Shown: positions 60,202 to 64,000 of the stretch, piece after piece | Position numbering within the stretch: the first letter of the stretch is position 1 | How the letters are laid out: each line of letters starts with the position of its first letter | From: Thermoanaerobaculia bacterium | Lineage (GTDB): Bacteria; Acidobacteriota; Thermoanaerobaculia; Multivoradales; JAGPDF01 | Length of the DNA: 64,000 nucleotides | Direction: 5' to 3' | Assembly (NCBI GenBank): GCA_018057705.1 | Contig: JAGPDF010000010.1 | Location: forward strand, 27,838 to 91,837 | The notes under the pieces: generated by a model | Seen by the model: only the letters and a program-made list of their open reading frames with translations | What the model was told of the DNA's origin: nothing | Databases searched by the model: none | Program-made: the position numbers and the translations under genes

Positions 60202-61848
60202 GTGAGTGACAAGGATCGATCCGGCCGCCTGCGGCGCGATTTCTTCGGCGTCTCGATGACCGCGCTCTGTGGCGGCGCCCTGGCGCTCAACCTGGTACTC
60301 ATTCTCGGACTGCTCTCGGTCATCTCATGGCAGGGCGCGAGGTTCTTCTGGCAGAAGGATCTGCCCGAGTTCACGCTCACCGACGGCTCGAAGATCCTGG
60401 GCGAGATCCACGCCCAGCAGACGATCCCGGCGGCCACCGCCGGTGCCGGCGGAGAACGCTTTCAGATCCGTCTCGGCAATCGCGATCTCACCGGCGGTGA
60501 TTTCCAGTGGATCGACGCATCGGCGATCGCCAAGCGCGAGCTGCCGGCAGACGCCGTGCTGCTCGAACGTCTCGAGTGGGGCAATTTCTACGGCCGCATG
60601 GTGGAGCTGCGCCGCGGGACCGAGCTCCTCGCCCAGGGAAGCGAGGCGGTCTGGAAGGCCTTTCCTGCTCTCCACGAAACCAAGGTCGCCCTTCGCGACG
60701 AGATCCGCGAGCTCGAGAAGGGCGCGATCGGCGACGTCAACCTGGAGATCGAGAAGCTCCGCCTCGCGACTCGCCGCCTCGAGCTCGACGCTCCGCCTGC
60801 CGACGTCCTCGCGCGCCGGCAGGCCGAGATCGACCTGGCGCTCGCCGAACGGCAAGCCGAATACGAGACGCTCGCGAGCGCACTCTTCGCACAGCGCGAG
60901 ACCCTCGCGACCGAGACGCTCGTCATGGAGGCCGCCGACGGCACCCGCAAGGAGATCCCGGTCGGCGCCATCGTCCGCGCCATCCGGCCGAACGAGATGG
61001 GTGGGCTCGCGAAGCTCGGTCTCTACGCCTCGCGCGTCCGCGAGTTCGTCGCCGACGAGCCGCGGGAGTCGAACACCGAGGGCGGCATCTTCCCGGCCAT
61101 CTTCGGCACCGTCATGATGGTCTTCCTGATGTCGTTCGCGGTCGTGCCGCTGGGAGTTCTCGCAGCGCTCTACCTGCGCGAGTACGCCAAACAGGGGCTG
61201 TTGGTGCGCACGGTGCGCATTGCGGTGAACAACCTCGCCGGCGTGCCTTCGATCGTCTTCGGCGTCTTCGGGCTCGGCTTCTTCGTCTACACCCTGGGCG
61301 GCAGCATCGACAGCCTGTTCTTTCCCGAGGCGTTGCCGACGCCGACCTTCGGCACGGGAGGCATTCTCTGGGGCGCGCTGACCCTGGCGCTCCTCACCGT
61401 CCCGGTGGTCATCGTGGCGACCGAAGAGGGACTCGCCGCGGTGCCCCAGATCGTCCGCGCCGGCTCGCTGGCGCTCGGCGCGACGAAGTGGGAAACCACC
61501 TGGAAAGTCGTCCTGCCCGCCGCGGCGCCCGGCGTTCTCACCGGCGTCATCCTGGCGATGGCGCGCGCGGCGGGCGAAGTCGCGCCGCTGATGATCGTCG
61601 GGATGGTCAAGCTCGCGCCCACACTGCCGATCGACGGCGACTTCCCGTTCGTCCACTTCGAGCGCAAGTTCATGCATCTCGGCTTTCACATCTACGATGT
61701 CGGGTTTCAGAGTCCGAACGTCGACGCCACGAAACCCCTCGTCTTCGCCACCGCCCTGCTGCTCATCCTGATCGTCACGGCGATGAACCTGGTGGCGATC
61801 TCGATCCGCAATCGGCTGCGGCGCAAATACGCCGGCAGCGCAGTCTGA
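60202..61848 (+). CDS. pstA: Phosphate ABC transporter permease PstA, extended
   Basis: 548 residues, about twice the classical PstA. One N-terminal membrane segment (MTALCGGALALNLVLILGLL) precedes a periplasmic insert of about 200 residues with a coiled-coil stretch (LEKGAIGDVNLEIEKLRLAT and onwards). The permease core includes FGTVMMVFLMSFAVVPLGVL, NNLAGVPSIVFGVFGLGFFV and the coupling motif RAGSLALGATKWETTWKVVL. The start is GTG at 60202 with GGGAGA 8 bases upstream. It follows pstC by 20 bases and precedes pstB by 6. Confidence 0.92.
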   Translation: MSDKDRSGRLRRDFFGVSMTALCGGALALNLVLILGLLSVISWQGARFFWQKDLPEFTLTDGSKILGEIHAQQTIPAATAGAGGERFQIRLGNRDLTGGDFQWIDASAIAKRELPADAVLLERLEWGNFYGRMVELRRGTELLAQGSEAVWKAFPALHETKVALRDEIRELEKGAIGDVNLEIEKLRLATRRLELDAPPADVLARRQAEIDLALAERQAEYETLASALFAQRETLATETLVMEAADGTRKEIPVGAIVRAIRPNEMGGLAKLGLYASRVREFVADEPRESNTEGGIFPAIFGTVMMVFLMSFAVVPLGVLAALYLREYAKQGLLVRTVRIAVNNLAGVPSIVFGVFGLGFFVYTLGGSIDSLFFPEALPTPTFGTGGILWGALTLALLTVPVVIVATEEGLAAVPQIVRAGSLALGATKWETTWKVVLPAAAPGVLTGVILAMARAAGEVAPLMIVGMVKLAPTLPIDGDFPFVHFERKFMHLGFHIYDVGFQSPNVDATKPLVFATALLLILIVTAMNLVAISIRNRLRRKYAGSAV

Positions 61849-61854
61849 GGAAGT

Positions 61855-62751
61855 ATGATCATGTCCGCGCCCACGAAAGTCGAGGAGCAGTCGATGGCTG
61901 AAGTCGAGAGCACACGTCCGGGAGCATTCCAGACTGGCTATCTCCCGACGCGCGAATCTTCCGTCGCGGGAGACCCGGCCCTTTGTCCGGTGATCGAGAA
62001 GCCGATCCTGGAGATCGATCGCCTGAGCCTCTGGTACGGCAAGAAGCTCGCGCTGAAGGAGATCTCGCTCCAGATACCGGAGAAGCAGATCACCGCGTTC
62101 ATCGGTCCGTCCGGCTGCGGCAAGTCGACGCTGCTGCGCTGCATCAACCGGCTCAACGACCTCATCGACGAGGTCACCATCGGCGGCCGGATCCTCTTCG
62201 AGAAGGGCGACATCCACGACCCCAGCGTCGAGATCAACGCCCTGCGCAAGCGGATCGGCATGGTCTTCCAGAAGTCGAACCCGTTTCCGAAGTCGATCTA
62301 CGAGAACGTCGCCTACGGCTGCCGCATCCAGGGAATCAACAAACGGAGCCTCCTCGACGAGATCGTCGAACGGAGCCTGCGCGGCGCGGCGATCTGGGAC
62401 GAAGTCAAGGACCGCCTCGACGAAAGTGCCCTGGGCATGTCGGGCGGCCAGCAGCAGCGTCTCTGCATCGCCCGGGCGATCGCCGTCGAGCCCGAGGTGA
62501 TCCTCCTCGACGAACCCTGCTCGGCGCTCGATCCGATCGCCACCGCGAAGATCGAGGAGCTGATGGAGGACCTGAAGAAGGACTACACCCTGGTCATCGT
62601 CACCCACAACATGCAGCAGGCCTCGCGGGTCTCCGACTACACTGCCTTCCTCTACCTGGGCGAGCTGATCGAGTACGGACTCACCCGCAAGCTCTTCCTC
62701 AACCCGACGAAGAAGCAGACCGAGGACTACATCACCGGCCGCTTCGGCTGA
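61855..62751 (+). CDS. pstB: Phosphate ABC transporter ATPase PstB
   Basis: 298 residues. Walker [10 protein letters not shown] (84-92), Q-loop [20 protein letters not shown], signature [16 protein letters not shown], Walker [14 protein letters not shown] and the H-loop [17 protein letters not shown]. The first 48 residues are an extension not needed for the fold, so internal starts at 61861 or 61894 are possible. It ends the pst operon. phoU is absent downstream, having moved to 47025. Confidence 0.96.
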   Translation: MIMSAPTKVEEQSMAEVESTRPGAFQTGYLPTRESSVAGDPALCPVIEKPILEIDRLSLWYGKKLALKEISLQIPEKQITAFIGPSGCGKSTLLRCINRLNDLIDEVTIGGRILFEKGDIHDPSVEINALRKRIGMVFQKSNPFPKSIYENVAYGCRIQGINKRSLLDEIVERSLRGAAIWDEVKDRLDESALGMSGGQQQRLCIARAIAVEPEVILLDEPCSALDPIATAKIEELMEDLKKDYTLVIVTHNMQQASRVSDYTAFLYLGELIEYGLTRKLFLNPTKKQTEDYITGRFG

Positions 62752-62762
62752 GGCGATGCCTC
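62750..62762 (+). other. Short hairpin at the end of pstB
   Basis: GAGGC-GAT-GCCTC at the pstB stop codon, 5-bp stem and no T-run. A weak terminator at best. Confidence 0.25.
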
Positions 62763-62799
62763 GAAAGGCGTTGCGCGTTCCTCGACAGGGTCGGGCACC

Positions 62800-62955
62800 G
62801 GCACGTTTCTCAAAGACAGTCTCGACGCGCACTGGTTTGAGGATCTCAGGCACGCGCGTAGAGTCATCGAGTCCTGGCGCCTGGACTACAACAACGTGCG
62901 GCCGCACTCGGGGCTGGGCGACCTCGCGCCGGCGGAGTTTGCGGCCCTCCGGGAG
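62800..62955 (+). pseudogene. IS3-family transposase (OrfB) C-terminal relic
   Basis: The frame reads LKDSLDAHWFEDLRHARRVI and ESWRLDYNNVRPHSGLGDLA, then PAEFAAL. This matches the integrase C-terminus of IS3-family OrfB (the W-R-x-D-Y-N-x-V-R-P-H-S-x-L-G block). The DDE catalytic domain is missing and no start or terminal inverted repeat is visible. It lies between the pst operon and the RHS-like segment, and marks an old insertion at this junction. Confidence 0.8.
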
Positions 62956-63053
62956 GCTCCGGCCCCTCCGGTCCGCAAACTCCGAAGAGCAGCTCCCATC
63001 GAGATTTCAACCAGGACTGTCAGCTTGCAAGCGGTAGCGAATTGGGGAGGGGC

Positions 63054-63314
63054 TCAAATTCGATGCCCCTCAGCAAGCGCAGACGCGGCGCAAGAGCCAA
63101 GCACGACGAGCGTTGCTGATACTGGGTCGACTTGCAAGCCCAATGGATCATCCCAGATGGTGGGCCTGTTGTTTACATAGGCGAAAAGACTCGGTCCGCT
63201 GTACGAGATTCCAAGTGGATACGCCGCCGTGTACCTCCCCGTCTGCTGCTCGTACCTGCGATTGACGTTGTAGGCCGCGGCAACCATTGCAGCGATGGTC
63301 GCAGTCGTACTCAC
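63054..63314 (-). CDS. Orphan RHS core-tip fragment
   Basis: 86 residues from a GTG that overlaps the stop of the preceding small gene. YNVNRRYEQQTGRYTAAYPL, LFAYVNNRPTIWDDPLGL (DPLGL at 56-60) is the conserved end of the RHS repeat-associated core, without the rest of the core. Only 26 residues follow DPLGL (QVDPVSATLVVLGSCAASAL AEGHRI), so the toxin domain is truncated. Such displaced tips are common downstream of RHS genes and serve as donors for tip exchange. It may be a pseudogene. Confidence 0.65.
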   Translation of the reverse strand: MSTTATIAAMVAAAYNVNRRYEQQTGRYTAAYPLGISYSGPSLFAYVNNRPTIWDDPLGLQVDPVSATLVVLGSCAASALAEGHRI

Positions 63315-63577
63315 GGTCCCGGCGGCGCTGCGGCCCTCTTGCGGATCCTAACCGCAGCCGCCAGCACAAGAATGCTGGCGGCTGTCGTAGCAAATGCCAG
63401 CCACTGGAGAACGGCGGGGAGGCGACACGCGCTCTGGGGAGCAACAATCGAATACCCCTCTGGGCATTGAACGAAGCTCAACTTCGCCGCGGCGAGCGTC
63501 CAAAGGAACAAGTATGTGGCGGCGAGCATCAGGAACAGAGCGAAAGCGAGGAGAACTCGATGCTTCCGAATCGCCAT
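63311..63577 (-). CDS. Small two-helix membrane protein, immunity candidate
   Basis: 88 residues with membrane segments at about 7-30 (RVLLAFALFLMLAATYLFLW) and 54-77 (PAVLQWLAFATTAASILVLA), joined by a loop with two cysteines, and a basic C-terminus RIRKRAAAPPGP. It starts 3 bases after the stop of the RHS gene, with AGGTGA overlapping that stop, so it is translationally coupled to it. In RHS loci this position is normally taken by the immunity gene. No family was recognised. Confidence 0.6.
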   Translation of the reverse strand: MAIRKHRVLLAFALFLMLAATYLFLWTLAAAKLSFVQCPEGYSIVAPQSACRLPAVLQWLAFATTAASILVLAAAVRIRKRAAAPPGP

Positions 63578-63580
63578 CTG

Positions 63581-64000
63581 TCACCTGCTCTGGAGACAGC
63601 CGAAACCGGCGCAGGGTGGGTACTCCTCGGGCGGAAGCTGGGGAGGATCCCTACAGATGCGACAATCCCGAATTACACCTGCAGCGAAACTCTGACAAGT
63701 GTTGGTCGGCGAGAACCGTCCGGCACTTGCTCCGATCTGGAGCGCCTTGTTGACGCACGGCTCATCGACACCTGGCACAGGGTGGCATTGAGCTCCTGGC
63801 CGAGTCTCAGAAGCGCCAGAGTGGTCAGCAATCTCCATTGGCGAGAACGGCCCGTTGCACGAATTGCCCGGATCGGCACCGGTGCCGGCTTCAACGGTGT
63901 CAGTCTTAATCCAACAATGGTCCACGAGGCCCCACAGGATGTTTGCCGGAGCACAGCACACCTGCACTTCAAGGCCAAGCGCGTCCACATAGCGAACAGG
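63581..64000 (-). CDS. RHS repeat protein, C-terminal end with a cysteine-rich tip domain
   Basis: 139 residues visible; the gene enters from the right edge. PVRYVDALGLEVQVCC is the conserved end of the RHS core (xPVRYVDPLGL). The following tip has VDHCWIKTDTVEAGTG and later TNTCQSFAAGVIRDCR. A histidine before an N/T-C-x-x-F motif is the order found in permuted NlpC/P60 and LRAT-like cysteine enzymes. That assignment is inference. Nine or more cysteines suggest an extracellular location. It is followed at once by a small membrane protein gene. Confidence 0.7.
   Translation of the reverse strand, partial: PVRYVDALGLEVQVCCAPANILWGLVDHCWIKTDTVEAGTGADPGNSCNGPFSPMEIADHSGASETRPGAQCHPVPGVDEPCVNKALQIGASAGRFSPTNTCQSFAAGVIRDCRICRDPPQLPPEEYPPCAGFGCLQSR

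Noticed and set aside
1..64000. tRNA, rRNA and CRISPR arrays
   Set aside because: No cloverleaf with a T-loop pattern, no rRNA-like conserved stretch and no regularly spaced direct repeats with unique spacers were found by eye. The regular repeats in 52.5-56.6 kb are coding.

Overview
The window is GC-rich bacterial chromosome with densely packed genes on both strands. No rRNA, tRNA or CRISPR array was seen. It most likely comes from an Acidobacteriota member, possibly class Thermoanaerobaculia. This rests on tandem GWxTD plus acidobacterial-type VWFA proteins, a DUF1800/DUF1501 module, CSLREA and choice-of-anchor-Q-like beta-helix proteins, an ELWxxDGT repeat protein and an ECF sigma/Ser-Thr kinase pair. 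The assignment is inferred from gene families only.

Left part (1-31.9 kb). A minus-strand glycine cleavage operon gcvT-gcvH-gcvP runs off the left edge. Divergent from it are two copies of a DUF1800-DUF1501 module (2442-5607 and 5736-8869), followed by an exported protein of unknown function. Next come a CASTOR/POLLUX-type channel, a DUF937 protein, a DUF4932-like secreted protein, an ELWxxDGT repeat protein and a convergent CSLREA beta-helix protein. Housekeeping genes follow: a SurA-N-like chaperone, a split NAD synthetase (nitrilase plus NadE), RsmI, a B3-type metallo-beta-lactamase-fold enzyme, the tRNA thiolation pair cysteine desulfurase-MnmA, two tandem GWxTD-VWFA proteins and Maf.

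Middle and right (32-62.8 kb). This is a phosphate and polyphosphate island: phoB, sixA, a CHAD protein, ppk1, a PHP-glycosyltransferase fusion, DUF47-pit, ppx/gppA, phoR, an OprO/P-like porin and phoU, then pstS-pstC-pstA-pstB. Six candidate PHO boxes, each two 7-bp units at an 11-bp period, lie next to phoB, ppk1/GT, DUF47-pit, phoR, the porin and pstS. A 9-kb accessory block splits phoU from pstSCAB. It holds a beta-helix protein, an ECF sigma factor with a kinase, and two 14-repeat beta-propeller proteins, one cut by an in-frame amber codon.

Right edge (62.8-64 kb). Base composition drops in GC here. There is an IS3 transposase relic, an orphan RHS tip, a small two-helix membrane protein and the 3' end of an RHS polymorphic-toxin gene.

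A recurring theme is a short C-terminal tail, F-x-D-[DG]-F-E-x-G-x(3,4)-W. It ends six otherwise unrelated secreted proteins in this one window. A seventh copy is cut off by the amber codon and an eighth is a free-standing relic. This looks like an undescribed C-terminal sorting or attachment signal.
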